Source of the DNA: Akkermansiaceae bacterium
GTDB taxonomy: Bacteria > Verrucomicrobiota > Verrucomicrobiia > Verrucomicrobiales > Akkermansiaceae
Assembly: GCA_905181965.1 (NCBI GenBank)
Contig: CAJIZY010000009.1
Location: forward strand, 310,001 to 374,000
DNA: 64,000 nucleotides
Direction of reading: 5' to 3'
Shown here: piece by piece, positions 8,825 to 16,570 of the stretch
How the letters are laid out: each line of letters begins with the position of its first letter
How positions within the stretch are numbered: position 1 is the first letter of the stretch
Program-made: the position numbers and the translations under genes
The notes under the pieces: model-generated
The model's database searches: none
What the model saw: the letters and a program-made list of their open reading frames with translations, nothing else
What the model was told of the DNA's origin: nothing

Positions 8825-9100
8825 ATGAAAAAAGACATCCATCCCGATTACCATCCCGTAATCTTCCAAGACATGACCTCTGGTCACCGTTACATCACCC
8901 GATCCACCGCCAAGTCTGACAAGACCGAAGAGATCGATGGTGTTGAACATTTCGTAATCTCGATGGGCCTCACGGCCGATTCACACCCCTTCTTCACTGG
9001 TCAAAGCACCTTTGTGGATACCGAGGGTCGCATCGACAAGTTCCAGAAGCGCTTCGGCACCGTGCGTCGGGCCAAGAAGCCCACCCGGGCCCAAGGCTAG
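8825..9100 (+). CDS. rpmE2: 50S ribosomal protein L31, type B
   Basis: Large-subunit ribosomal protein L31 of the zinc-independent (type B) kind. The 91-residue protein opens M-K-K-D-I-H-P-D-Y-H-P-V-I-F-Q-D and ends with the basic R-F-G-T-V-R-R-A-K-K tail; F-V-I-S-M-G and H-P-F-F-T-G-Q are the conserved core. It contains no cysteines, in contrast to type A L31 with its C-x-x-C zinc site, so it should function when zinc is scarce or as the only L31. Monocistronic: preceded by a candidate promoter and followed by a strong hairpin terminator at 9129. Confidence 0.97.
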   Translation: MKKDIHPDYHPVIFQDMTSGHRYITRSTAKSDKTEEIDGVEHFVISMGLTADSHPFFTGQSTFVDTEGRIDKFQKRFGTVRRAKKPTRAQG

Positions 9101-9128
9101 AAACCTTCGTTTCTGTTCTCACACTTTC

Positions 9129-9162
9129 AAAAAGGCGGCTCTTCACGGAGTCGTCTTTTTTG
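9129..9162 (+). terminator. Rho-independent terminator after rpmE2
   Basis: A 13-bp stem (A5-GGCGGCTC pairing with GAGTCGTC-T5, including two G-U pairs as RNA) with the six-base loop TTCACG, ending in a run of six T. It starts 28 bases after the L31 stop codon and ends before the next start at 9177. Confidence 0.88.
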
Positions 9163-9176
9163 TTTAACCTCCTCCC

Positions 9177-9428
9177 ATGGACGAAGCTGTCGAAAAACTC
9201 CTCCCCGCTATCGAGGAACAATTGAACTCGCCCGAAACCCCCTATGTGCGGGAGGCCTTCGATCGCATCCTCACCAAGCCCAATATCGAAGAAGAAGAAG
9301 CCAAAGCGATGCTCGCCTTTTGTCTGGCCGATGAAGTGGAAGCCATGATGGCCGATGAGCGTGATTTTGACAGCAATCGCTACCAAATGCTCCTCGAACT
9401 GCTTCCGGTAATGCCGGAGGGAAGATAG
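9177..9428 (+). CDS. Small acidic hypothetical protein
   Basis: An 83-residue, strongly acidic, mostly helical protein (M-D-E-A-V-E-K-L-L-P start, E-E-E-E-A-K-A-M-L-A-F-C-L-A-D-E-V-E-A-M-M in the middle, ending L-L-P-V-M-P-E-G-R). No signal peptide or membrane segment, so probably cytosolic. I do not recognise a family. It looks genuine because it starts right after the rpmE2 terminator, uses ordinary codons for this window and has no competing frame. A ~230-base gap follows before accD in which I see nothing. Confidence 0.6.
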   Translation: MDEAVEKLLPAIEEQLNSPETPYVREAFDRILTKPNIEEEEAKAMLAFCLADEVEAMMADERDFDSNRYQMLLELLPVMPEGR

Positions 9429-9657
9429 ACTCATCGTTTCTTTCCCATGCATTTGGTTTTTCGTCTCCCTCACTCCGCTCGTAACCCATAAGCCCCTGAG
9501 CCTATTTGAGGACAAAAACGAGTAAATGATTTGCACCTCTCGGTTCTCGCTGAGCACCAAGCAAGGAACAATTTGACCTACCAACAATCTAAAGTCATTC
9601 GATGACCCCACAAATTGCTCTTTCTCCCGCGGAAATTCCATCCTAAGCTATCACCCC

Positions 9658-10493
9658 ATGGGCATTTTTGACAAACCACGGCTCAAGCGCGCTTCAAAGG
9701 GAAGAGACAACCTTCCTGACGACCTCTGGACCAAGTGCCCCGATTGCGGGGAATTACTGCACACCTTGGACCTGAAGCAGAACGACCTTGTTTGCACCAA
9801 TTGTTCCCACCACTTCCTCATGGGCGCCTACGACCGCTTCAAGCTCATTGCCGACGAAGACACATTTGAGGAAACTGAGACTGATCTCATTTCTACGAAC
9901 CCACTCGGCTTTTCACACTATTCTCAAAAAACCGAACTCCTTCGGGCCAAGACCGGACTCAAAGATGCTGTGGTCACTGGAAAAATGAAAATCGGAGGTA
10001 ACTCCGTCATGGTAGCAGTGATGGATTTTAAATTCTTTGCCGGCTCTATGGGTTCGGTAGTAGGCGAAAAAATCACGCGTGCCATCGAACAAGCCACGGC
10101 CGAAAAACGAGCTATCTTGATCTTTTCCTCGTCATCAGGAGCACGCATGCAGGAAGGTATGCTCTCTCTAATGCAGATGGCTAAAACCTCAGCGCGCTCG
10201 CTCTTCATTCCGAGGCGAAGCTTCCCTACATTTCCATCTTCACTCATCCAACCACCGGGGGAGTGACTGCGTCTTATGCAACGATTGGCGATATCAACAT
10301 TGCCGAGCCTAAGTGTATGATCGGATTTGCCGGACCGCGTGTGGTCAAGGAAACGACTCACCAAGATCTGCCTCCCGGCTTCCAAACCGCTGAGTTCATG
10401 CTCGATCACGGATTAATCGACGCTATCATACAGCGCCGCGATCTCCGCCGCAAATTGTCGCAGTATCTGGACTACACAATGCCTCAAAGCTAA
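9658..10493 (+). CDS. accD: Acetyl-CoA carboxylase carboxyltransferase subunit beta (one frame break)
   Basis: Beta subunit of the carboxyltransferase that makes malonyl-CoA for fatty acid synthesis, cytosolic, partner of AccA. The four-cysteine zinc ribbon (C-P-D-C and C-T-N-C, about residues 27-49) and the crotonase-like core with [19 protein letters not shown] and later T-G-G-V-T-A-S-Y are present, ending Y-L-D-Y. The frame breaks at about 10192-10197 (one base missing in AGCGCGCTC), after which [11 protein letters not shown] continues the family sequence. With the break repaired the protein is ~280 residues, normal. accA is not in the window. An essential gene, so the break is almost certainly a sequence error. 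Confidence 0.93.
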
Positions 10494-10496
10494 GAG

Positions 10497-11930
10497 CTAA
10501 GGTCGTGCCAAAACGCGAGGATTACTCGTGTTGCCATAACGGTCCACTGCGCTCACTGCGATCGCATCGGGCAACCCTTTGAGGGTCACCTTTGTCCCAC
10601 GGACGACCGTGATCAATCGCCATGCCCGCCCGACCCGAACCTGAATCGCATATTGCGAGCAACCTGGCACCGACCGCCAAACAAGATCAAGATTCCCATT
10701 TGATCCTTTTGCTAGGACGTTCGGGGTTTGTGGAAGATTTCTGCTCGACCAAGGCATTGGAGGAACCAAAGCGGGCTCCTGATAGAATTTTTTCACAAGC
10801 TCGTTACTGATTCCTCCTTTGTTCGTCATTAGAGATTTCATGCTCCAAAAAACGTGCCCCACATAATTTTTACCAACCGTCCGAGTGAGGGACACTTGAT
10901 TGGCAATCTCGCTAGCCCGGCGTCCAGGATCTTCACTTGAATTAATCCGAGCCGAGGCGATTCCAGGCCAAACCGGACGAGCCCCCTGTGATCGCCACCA
11001 AGCGATTAGGCGACTAAAGCTCTGAGGGCTCTTAATTCGCCAATAAAGTTGAGGGGATAAATAATCGCACCAACCGTGCTGCAACCACTTAAGTGAATCA
11101 GCCGCCAGATGATGATAAGCATCAATCGTTGCTGTAGTTCCTGCCGGAACTCCCGGACGCCAAATTCCAAATGGGCTAATCCCAACGCGAACCCACGGTT
11201 TCTTTGCCTTCACCTTGGAATACATGGCCTTCACAAACCCATCCGACGCCGCTCGACGAGCTGCTGGGGTCTTGCCATCCGGAAAGATCGGTTTCGCACG
11301 CCCTTGCGAATCAACGTCGGGATATGGATAAAAATAGTCGTCGATGTGAATGCCATCAACATCGTATCGATTGACCACATCCAAAATTACCGAAAGCGCT
11401 CGTTGCTGGGTAAAAGCATTAGAAGGATCCATCCATTTGTAATTTTTGAAGTCGCGAATCACCGAGGGGTGAGTCTTGACAACATGGTTCCTTGCGGTGG
11501 GAATCTTACTGTTAGGCAGCGCACGAAATGGATTAAACCAAGCATGAACCTCTATTCCTCGGGCATGTGCCTGCTGGATACAATATGCCAATGGATCATA
11601 ACCCGGGGAGAGCCCTTGAGTCCCACTGATCCAGTGACTCCACGGCTCGAGCCGAGATTGATAGACGGCATCAGCATTAGGTCTTACCTGAAAAATAATC
11701 GCGTTCATTTTCATCGATGCCATTCGGTCGAGCATCGCTTTCATTTCAGCCTGCTGAGCACCCGCACCCATTCCTTTTCGCGACGGCCAATCAATATTGT
11801 AAACACACGCGACCCAAGCCGCCCGAAATTCTCGAGGAACCATTGGTGCGACTTCATTGACTGCCGAGTATTGCTGGGCTTGCGAAAGCCCAGAAAACAA
11901 AAAGCACGAAACTATGATTCGAAAGGTCAC
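10497..11930 (-). CDS. Secreted glycoside hydrolase-like protein, GHL10/DUF187 (YngK) family
   Basis: 477 residues with a cleavable signal peptide (hydrophobic core, then S-Q-A-Q-Q). The catalytic-domain-like TIM barrel shows the GHL10 pattern: R-E-F-R-A-A-W-V-A at the first strand, F-Q-V-R-P-N-A-D-A, G-Y-D-P-L-A-Y, H-A-W-F-N-P-F-R and D-G-I-H-I-D-D-Y-F-Y-P-Y-P with the acidic D-D pair. The last ~90 residues resemble a fibronectin type III-like module (W-R-S-V-P-G-C-S-Q-Y-A-I-Q-V-R). Family members are extracellular or periplasmic putative polysaccharide hydrolases; the substrate is unknown. Tail-to-tail with accD, three bases apart. Frame intact. Confidence 0.88.
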   Translation of the reverse strand: MTFRIIVSCFLFSGLSQAQQYSAVNEVAPMVPREFRAAWVACVYNIDWPSRKGMGAGAQQAEMKAMLDRMASMKMNAIIFQVRPNADAVYQSRLEPWSHWISGTQGLSPGYDPLAYCIQQAHARGIEVHAWFNPFRALPNSKIPTARNHVVKTHPSVIRDFKNYKWMDPSNAFTQQRALSVILDVVNRYDVDGIHIDDYFYPYPDVDSQGRAKPIFPDGKTPAARRAASDGFVKAMYSKVKAKKPWVRVGISPFGIWRPGVPAGTTATIDAYHHLAADSLKWLQHGWCDYLSPQLYWRIKSPQSFSRLIAWWRSQGARPVWPGIASARINSSEDPGRRASEIANQVSLTRTVGKNYVGHVFWSMKSLMTNKGGISNELVKKFYQEPALVPPMPWSSRNLPQTPNVLAKGSNGNLDLVWRSVPGCSQYAIQVRVGRAWRLITVVRGTKVTLKGLPDAIAVSAVDRYGNTSNPRVLARP

Positions 11931-12008
11931 CCCAAATCGTTGTCAGGCGACAGAATTTCTCAAGACAAAAGCAGAGTTGATATCAACTCAATATCCTTAC
12001 CGCTTGAT

Positions 12009-13367
12009 CTACCTCGATAAGTCCGAACTCATTACCTTCTTAATGAGCCAGCCCTGGTTGACATACTTTAATTCATGGGTAATGCACTCTAATCGATCCT
12101 CTGGTTCATGGGTAATATAGAGAATCTGGGTCAACTTCGTCGACGCAATCCGATCAATTACACCTAAAACTAGGGATCGATTCATCGGGTCCAGCCCCTG
12201 ACAGGGCTCATCGAGGACAAGCAGCGGAGGACGTTTCACCAATGCTCTAGCGACCAAAAGAAGGCGCTGCTGACCGTAGCTGAGAGATCGAAACGGCCGA
12301 TCCGCCCACGGATTCATCCCCACCAACCCAAGCCATTCCCCTGCCATACGCCAATGCTCTGGACTAACTTCTTGATAAAGACCAACGCTATCAAAGAGCC
12401 CTGAGGCCACGATTTGTAGGGCACTAAAACTCACCCGATGCTGTTGATGAAGTGATGGCGAAATGATTCCGACATGGCGCTTAACGTCCCAAATCGATTC
12501 ACCCAATCCGCGGCGTAATCCCATCACGGTCACATCATTTGAGTAGCACTGTGGATGATCACCAGTGACCAGGTTCACAAGCGTCGATTTCCCACAACCC
12601 GATTGGGACCGATCATTGCGATCACTTCCATTTCTGTCCCCTATCAACGCTCGACATCGAAATATTGCTTCCCTCCCGCCATAGTAACACCGTTTACATT
12701 TTTCATCGACACCTTGGCATTTTCGACTTCGACTAATTGACTCCCCTTTAGGTAAGACCAGTTCTCCATCATTGAGACCCATTAACTGCTGGAATGCTTC
12801 GTTTTTGAATACTTCTTCAAGTGATCCATTTAAAATCACCGCTCCGTCCTCAATACAACAAACATCATCAACCAAGCCTTCTAGGTCACTCAAACGATTT
12901 ACAACTAAAACCAGATCACGTCCTTCCAGCAAATCTCGCAAAGGCTGCCGAAAGGCCTGGTCAAGGCCGTCGAAGGGTTCATCAAGCACGAGAAGCTTCG
13001 GGTTTTTCACCAAAGCTCGTGCCAGCATGAGTCGCCGCCGCTCACCAGTCGATAAGGTCAAAAAACCCTGCTCAAGAATTTGCGAAAGCCCTAACCTCTC
13101 CGCAATCCCTTTCAATTTTTCTCCGTCGAGACAAACTTCTTTGATCATCTCCCTTACCGAACGACCGAAATCAATCCGATTCAAAAACTCACTATCATCC
13201 TCCCGAATTTCACGCTCAAGAAGCTCGTTCTCGAGCTCAAATGAAACCAAAGTTACCCCGTTTTCTTCAGCTAATTTGGAAGCAAGGGTTGTCTTTCCCG
13301 ATCCGTTTCGGCCGACAATCCCCAGACTCTTACCGGGCCTAACTTCTAATTCACTCACCGTCTTCAA
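12009..13367 (-). CDS. Double ABC ATPase, ModF-like (central frame disturbance)
   Basis: Two ATP-binding cassettes in one chain. First: Walker A G-R-N-G-S-G-K-T-T, signature L-S-T-G-E-R-R-R, Walker B L-L-V-L-D-E-P-F-D-G-L-D. Second: S-G-C-G-K-S-T-L, signature L-S-Y-G-Q-Q-R, Walker B L-L-V-L-D-E-P-C-Q-G-L-D-P. The pairing and the H-E-P-E-D end resemble ModF/PhrA-type ATPases. No permease or binding protein is nearby, so its role is open. Between about 12585 and 12745 the continuous frame gives an unlikely Cys/Arg-rich peptide, while the neighbouring frame gives V-E-V-E-N-A-K-V-S-M and M-E-V-I-A-M-I-G-P-N, so several indels cancel out there. The start (TTG 13367 or GTG 13358) overlaps the end of the RsmA-Nudix gene. 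Confidence 0.75.
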   Translation of the reverse strand: MKTVSELEVRPGKSLGIVGRNGSGKTTLASKLAEENGVTLVSFELENELLEREIREDDSEFLNRIDFGRSVREMIKEVCLDGEKLKGIAERLGLSQILEQGFLTLSTGERRRLMLARALVKNPKLLVLDEPFDGLDQAFRQPLRDLLEGRDLVLVVNRLSDLEGLVDDVCCIEDGAVILNGSLEEVFKNEAFQQLMGLNDGELVLPKGESISRSRKCQGVDEKCKRCYYGGREAIFRCRALIGDRNGSDRNDRSQSGCGKSTLVNLVTGDHPQCYSNDVTVMGLRRGLGESIWDVKRHVGIISPSLHQQHRVSFSALQIVASGLFDSVGLYQEVSPEHWRMAGEWLGLVGMNPWADRPFRSLSYGQQRLLLVARALVKRPPLLVLDEPCQGLDPMNRSLVLGVIDRIASTKLTQILYITHEPEDRLECITHELKYVNQGWLIKKVMSSDLSR

Positions 13368-14709
13368 AGCGTCCTTGATTAGCTTCCTTCCACACTTTCC
13401 AACACGCTAGAAATCCGGGCGCAAAATCCTCCGGCACAGCCTCCACCCAGTCGTCGATTTGCGGCATCGTGAACCACTCCCCATATTCAATCTCCACGCA
13501 TGGAACCCGAATCTTTCCCTTCGCCAAAGTCGCATAAAGCCTTACATGCTCCCACCCCGTATTGGCATGAGCCCCCAGCTTTCCCACCTCACGCACATCA
13601 TCATTAGTGAGGCCAAGTTCCTCCAGTAATTCACGGGCTGCACAGTTTTCGTATTCTTCCCCTGCATCTACATGCCCAGCCGCGCTTGAATCCCACAAGC
13701 CCGGGCACTTGTCCTTTAGGCGAGAACGCTTCTGCAAAAAAATCTCCCCCTTCTGATTCAGAACAAAAATGTGCACCGCACGGTGCTTCAGTCCATCACG
13801 ATGAATGATATCCCGCCGCTCACTTCCTACAACCTTATCGTCCTCATCAACAACAGCCAACATTTCATCATCCCCCTGCCCTTCTTCTTTTTCAAAAAAC
13901 GGGTCCACTTCTCGGGTTAAAGCCACCCAGTCATCAAGACTCAACTCCTCGGCCCGCGCGGTCGGTGAAAACTTCAGCTTCTCACAGACCTTTCCCCAAT
14001 CGACATCGTCGGGGAGATTTTTACGTAACTGCTTCCGACGTTGGGCAAAACCGCGCCTCACAAGTTCATCAAACAATCGCCGATCATGAACTGGCAAATC
14101 CGCCTGCCGCGGGGCTAAAGTCATCACAGTTGAGTCGACCATTGGACGTGGGATAAAACAACTGGGAGGGACGACTTTAACTGGCGCTCCCTGCCACTCG
14201 CACTGCATTCGAAGAGTTAAAACGCCATAATCCTTACAACGCGATCCAGCCAAGATCCGATCAATCATCTCCTTTTGCAACATAAGCACCGCTCGCTTAA
14301 ATGGAGATGGACCCTTTAGGAAATTCCGAAGAATCGCTCCCCCAGCTGAATAAGGTAAATTGCCAAGAAGCTTTACATTTTTATGAGCAAAAAATGGCCG
14401 CACATCGATCCGGACTGCATCATGATTAATCACTGTAACCTCCGGACGATTAGCGAATTTTTTGATTAAATACTCTGCGAGCCTCCGATCATATTCCACT
14501 AAGATCACCCGTGCCACTTTCCCTACGACATGCTCCGTAAGAGCTCCAGTTCCAGGCCCCACTTCAACAATGGTATCTTCTGATTCCAAGTTTAACTGGG
14601 CCACAATCCACTCAGCGGTATTTTGATCAACGAGGAAATTTTGCCCCAACTTTTTGGAGGGAATTACGCCGGCCTCATCGAGGACCTCTTTCAATTCGCT
14701 TGCGGTCAC
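13351..14709 (-). CDS. rsmA: 16S rRNA dimethyladenosine transferase RsmA fused to a Nudix hydrolase
   Basis: N-terminal ~270 residues are RsmA/KsgA, which dimethylates two adjacent adenines near the 3' end of 16S rRNA: K-K-L-G-Q-N-F-L-V-D, the SAM site V-E-V-G-P-G-T-G-A-L-T, the catalytic N-L-P-Y-S, and F-A-Q-R-R-K-Q-L-R-K. After a short acidic linker (F-E-K-E-E-G-Q-G-D-D-E) comes a ~165-residue Nudix domain with a complete Nudix box G-x5-E-x7-R-E-L-L-E-E-L-G-L and W-D-S-S-A-A-G-H-V, most like the IPP-isomerase/YfcD type. Frame is continuous through the joint. I use the GTG at 14709, which begins V-T-A-S-E-L-K; longer in-frame extensions would overlap the divergent pgsA. The downstream ABC ATPase start overlaps its 3' end. 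Confidence 0.88.
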   Translation of the reverse strand: MTASELKEVLDEAGVIPSKKLGQNFLVDQNTAEWIVAQLNLESEDTIVEVGPGTGALTEHVVGKVARVILVEYDRRLAEYLIKKFANRPEVTVINHDAVRIDVRPFFAHKNVKLLGNLPYSAGGAILRNFLKGPSPFKRAVLMLQKEMIDRILAGSRCKDYGVLTLRMQCEWQGAPVKVVPPSCFIPRPMVDSTVMTLAPRQADLPVHDRRLFDELVRRGFAQRRKQLRKNLPDDVDWGKVCEKLKFSPTARAEELSLDDWVALTREVDPFFEKEEGQGDDEMLAVVDEDDKVVGSERRDIIHRDGLKHRAVHIFVLNQKGEIFLQKRSRLKDKCPGLWDSSAAGHVDAGEEYENCAARELLEELGLTNDDVREVGKLGAHANTGWEHVRLYATLAKGKIRVPCVEIEYGEWFTMPQIDDWVEAVPEDFAPGFLACWKVWKEANQGRFEDGE

Positions 14710-14761
14710 GCTCCGTTTCAATTGCCGGGGCCCCGATTGTCCACTAAAAAGGAACAGCTCT

Positions 14762-15340
14762 GTGACTCTCGCCACCGTTATCACCCTTATTCGTCTCGCC
14801 CTAATTCCGGTCTTTGCCTGGATTGCGGTGAAATATGGGCAATCGGTTGATGCAGGTTCAGGAGAGGAATCACTGCGTTGGCTCGCGGTTGCCGTCTACA
14901 CCTTAGCCTCGGCTCTCGACGGGCTCGACGGCTGGATTGCCCGACACTTTAACCAGAAATCAATCACGGGCGCAATACTTGACCCCCTGACGGACAAGGC
15001 TCTCCTCATGACCGGCCTCATCACCGCGACCTTTGTGAATTGGGGAACTGATTGGCACCTTCCTGTTTGGTTCATCGTTCTCGTGATCGCCCGGGATCTC
15101 GAAATCATCGGGGGGATCTTAATTCTTTATCGTATCAACAAGAAAGTTCCGATCGAACCCCATTGGACAGGAAAAGTTTGCACTGTGACTCAAATGATCG
15201 CACTGGGCTGGATTATGTTGAAATTCGACCATATCGACCTGATCTTCCCCACGATTCTGGCAACAATTTTCAACATTTGGTCCGGATACGAATATTTCAT
15301 GATGGGGTATCGCCAGCTTCCCGGGAAGTCGTGTTCCTAA
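14762..15340 (+). CDS. pgsA: CDP-diacylglycerol-glycerol-3-phosphate 3-phosphatidyltransferase
   Basis: Membrane enzyme of the CDP-alcohol phosphatidyltransferase family, most likely phosphatidylglycerophosphate synthase. The family signature D-G-x2-A-R-x8-G-x3-D-x3-D is complete (D-G-W-I-A-R ... G-A-I-L-D-P-L-T-D). About 192 residues with several hydrophobic helices, normal length. The GTG at 14762 is preferred: it opens directly with T-L-A-T-V-I-T-L-I-R-L and has an AAAGGA sequence 8-12 bases upstream; longer in-frame extensions read poorly and run into the rsmA gene. The 50 bases between 14709 and 14762 must hold the promoters of both divergent genes. Confidence 0.88.
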   Translation: MTLATVITLIRLALIPVFAWIAVKYGQSVDAGSGEESLRWLAVAVYTLASALDGLDGWIARHFNQKSITGAILDPLTDKALLMTGLITATFVNWGTDWHLPVWFIVLVIARDLEIIGGILILYRINKKVPIEPHWTGKVCTVTQMIALGWIMLKFDHIDLIFPTILATIFNIWSGYEYFMMGYRQLPGKSCS

Positions 15341-15377
15341 TTCTTGAATTTTCTGCGGAAGCAGCCAACCTGATCGC

Positions 15378-16187
15378 GTGTCATTTCTCAAGCTGCAAAA
15401 CCTCAGCACCCATTTCCCCGTCCGGGGCGGCGGCTTGATTTCTAGGCAAACGGAAATCATCAAAGCAGTCGACGGAGTCTCCCTTGAGATTGGGCAAGGG
15501 GAGGCCATGGGTCTGGTCGGCGAATCCGGGTGTGGAAAATCGACTCTCTCTCGGACCGTAATGCAACTTCAACCCGCCACTAGCGGTACAGTCACGCTCA
15601 ATGGCGAAGAGCTCACCTCCCTTCCAAAAAAGGAAATAAGGAGCCGACGCCTCGATTTTCAGATGATTTTTCAGGACCCTTATGCGTCGCTAAACCCACG
15701 TATGACTGTCTTTTCCACTCTCGCCGAAGCACTTTGTCAGCGTCATCCCGAGCTGAAAAAAGATGAAATCCTGACCTCCAAAGTAGTCGAACTCATGACT
15801 ACGGTTGGGCTTGATCCGAGGTTCATGAAGAAATATCCGCACGAGTTCTCCGGTGGGCAAAGACAACGGATCGCAATCGCTCGCGCACTCGCACCGGAGC
15901 CTAAATTGGTTATCGCCGACGAGCCGGTTTCCGCTCTTGATGTTTCCATTCAGTCCCAGATTCTCAACCTCCTTCTTGACCTTCGCGACAAACTTGAACT
16001 CACCATGATTTTTATCTCACATGATCTATCGGTGGTTCACTACATCGCGGACAACATCGCCGTAATGTATTCTGGAAAAATAGTCGAATATGGTGAGGCC
16101 AACGAGGTCTTCTTAAACCCCAAGGATGAATACACCCGCAAACTTCTTTCCGCGATTCCTCAGTTGAAGGAACAAGCATCTGCATAA
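15378..16187 (+). CDS. Dipeptide/oligopeptide-type ABC transporter ATP-binding protein
   Basis: 269-residue single-cassette ATPase of the DppF/OppF/nickel-peptide group. Walker A G-E-S-G-C-G-K-S-T-L at about 50-59, Q-loop with I-F-Q-D-P-Y-A-S-L-N-P-R (diagnostic of the DppD/F group), signature F-S-G-G-Q-R-Q-R, Walker B V-I-A-D-E-P-V-S-A-L-D and switch His in I-S-H-D-L-S-V-V. The GTG at 15378 is the start. It probably couples peptide or related solute transport to ATP hydrolysis at the inner membrane, but no permease, binding protein or partner DppD is adjacent; it sits between pgsA and a small membrane protein. Frame intact. Confidence 0.9.
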   Translation: MSFLKLQNLSTHFPVRGGGLISRQTEIIKAVDGVSLEIGQGEAMGLVGESGCGKSTLSRTVMQLQPATSGTVTLNGEELTSLPKKEIRSRRLDFQMIFQDPYASLNPRMTVFSTLAEALCQRHPELKKDEILTSKVVELMTTVGLDPRFMKKYPHEFSGGQRQRIAIARALAPEPKLVIADEPVSALDVSIQSQILNLLLDLRDKLELTMIFISHDLSVVHYIADNIAVMYSGKIVEYGEANEVFLNPKDEYTRKLLSAIPQLKEQASA

Positions 16188-16203
16188 CATTACGATTCAC
16201 ATC

Positions 16204-16563
16204 ATGGACCCCGGCATCTACAAAATTATCCACTTCGTGGGACTCATCGTCCTCTTTCTTGGGATTGGCTCCCTCATGACTTCCGACCCGAAGAAACCTG
16301 CATCTTTCCGTCTACCTGCAATGATTCACGGGATCGGACTTCTCCTAATTTTAGTCAGTGGATTTGGGCTGCAAGCCAAGTTAAAACTAGGCTTCCCTAT
16401 CTGGATGATTAGCAAACTCGTGATTCTTCTCGCGCTGGGAGGATCAATCGCCTTAATCAAACGTAGGGCTCTTCCTCCGATCGTAATTTATATTCTCGTC
16501 ATTTTCCTCGGAAGCATTGCCGCGTATCTTGGCTTTTCAAATTCCATGGTTCTTCGCCCGTAG
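16204..16563 (+). CDS. Small integral membrane protein
   Basis: A 119-residue protein with about four hydrophobic helices (K-I-I-H-F-V-G-L-I-V-L-F, M-I-H-G-I-G-L-L-L-I-L-V, M-I-S-K-L-V-I-L-L-A-L and V-I-Y-I-L-V-I-F-L-G), a His in the first and second, and short polar loops. The H-x(n)-H-G layout resembles small SirB/haem-type membrane proteins, but I cannot assign it. It begins 16 bases after the peptide-type ATPase stop and may be co-transcribed with it. Tail-to-tail with the beta-helix gene, seven bases apart. Confidence 0.65.
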   Translation: MDPGIYKIIHFVGLIVLFLGIGSLMTSDPKKPASFRLPAMIHGIGLLLILVSGFGLQAKLKLGFPIWMISKLVILLALGGSIALIKRRALPPIVIYILVIFLGSIAAYLGFSNSMVLRP

Positions 16564-16570
16564 GGCATAG

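Noticed and set aside
11109..12020. Long plus-strand open frame (303 codons) antisense to the GHL10 gene
   Set aside because: It is the shadow of a conserved, family-matched gene on the other strand; the peptide has no recognisable motif.
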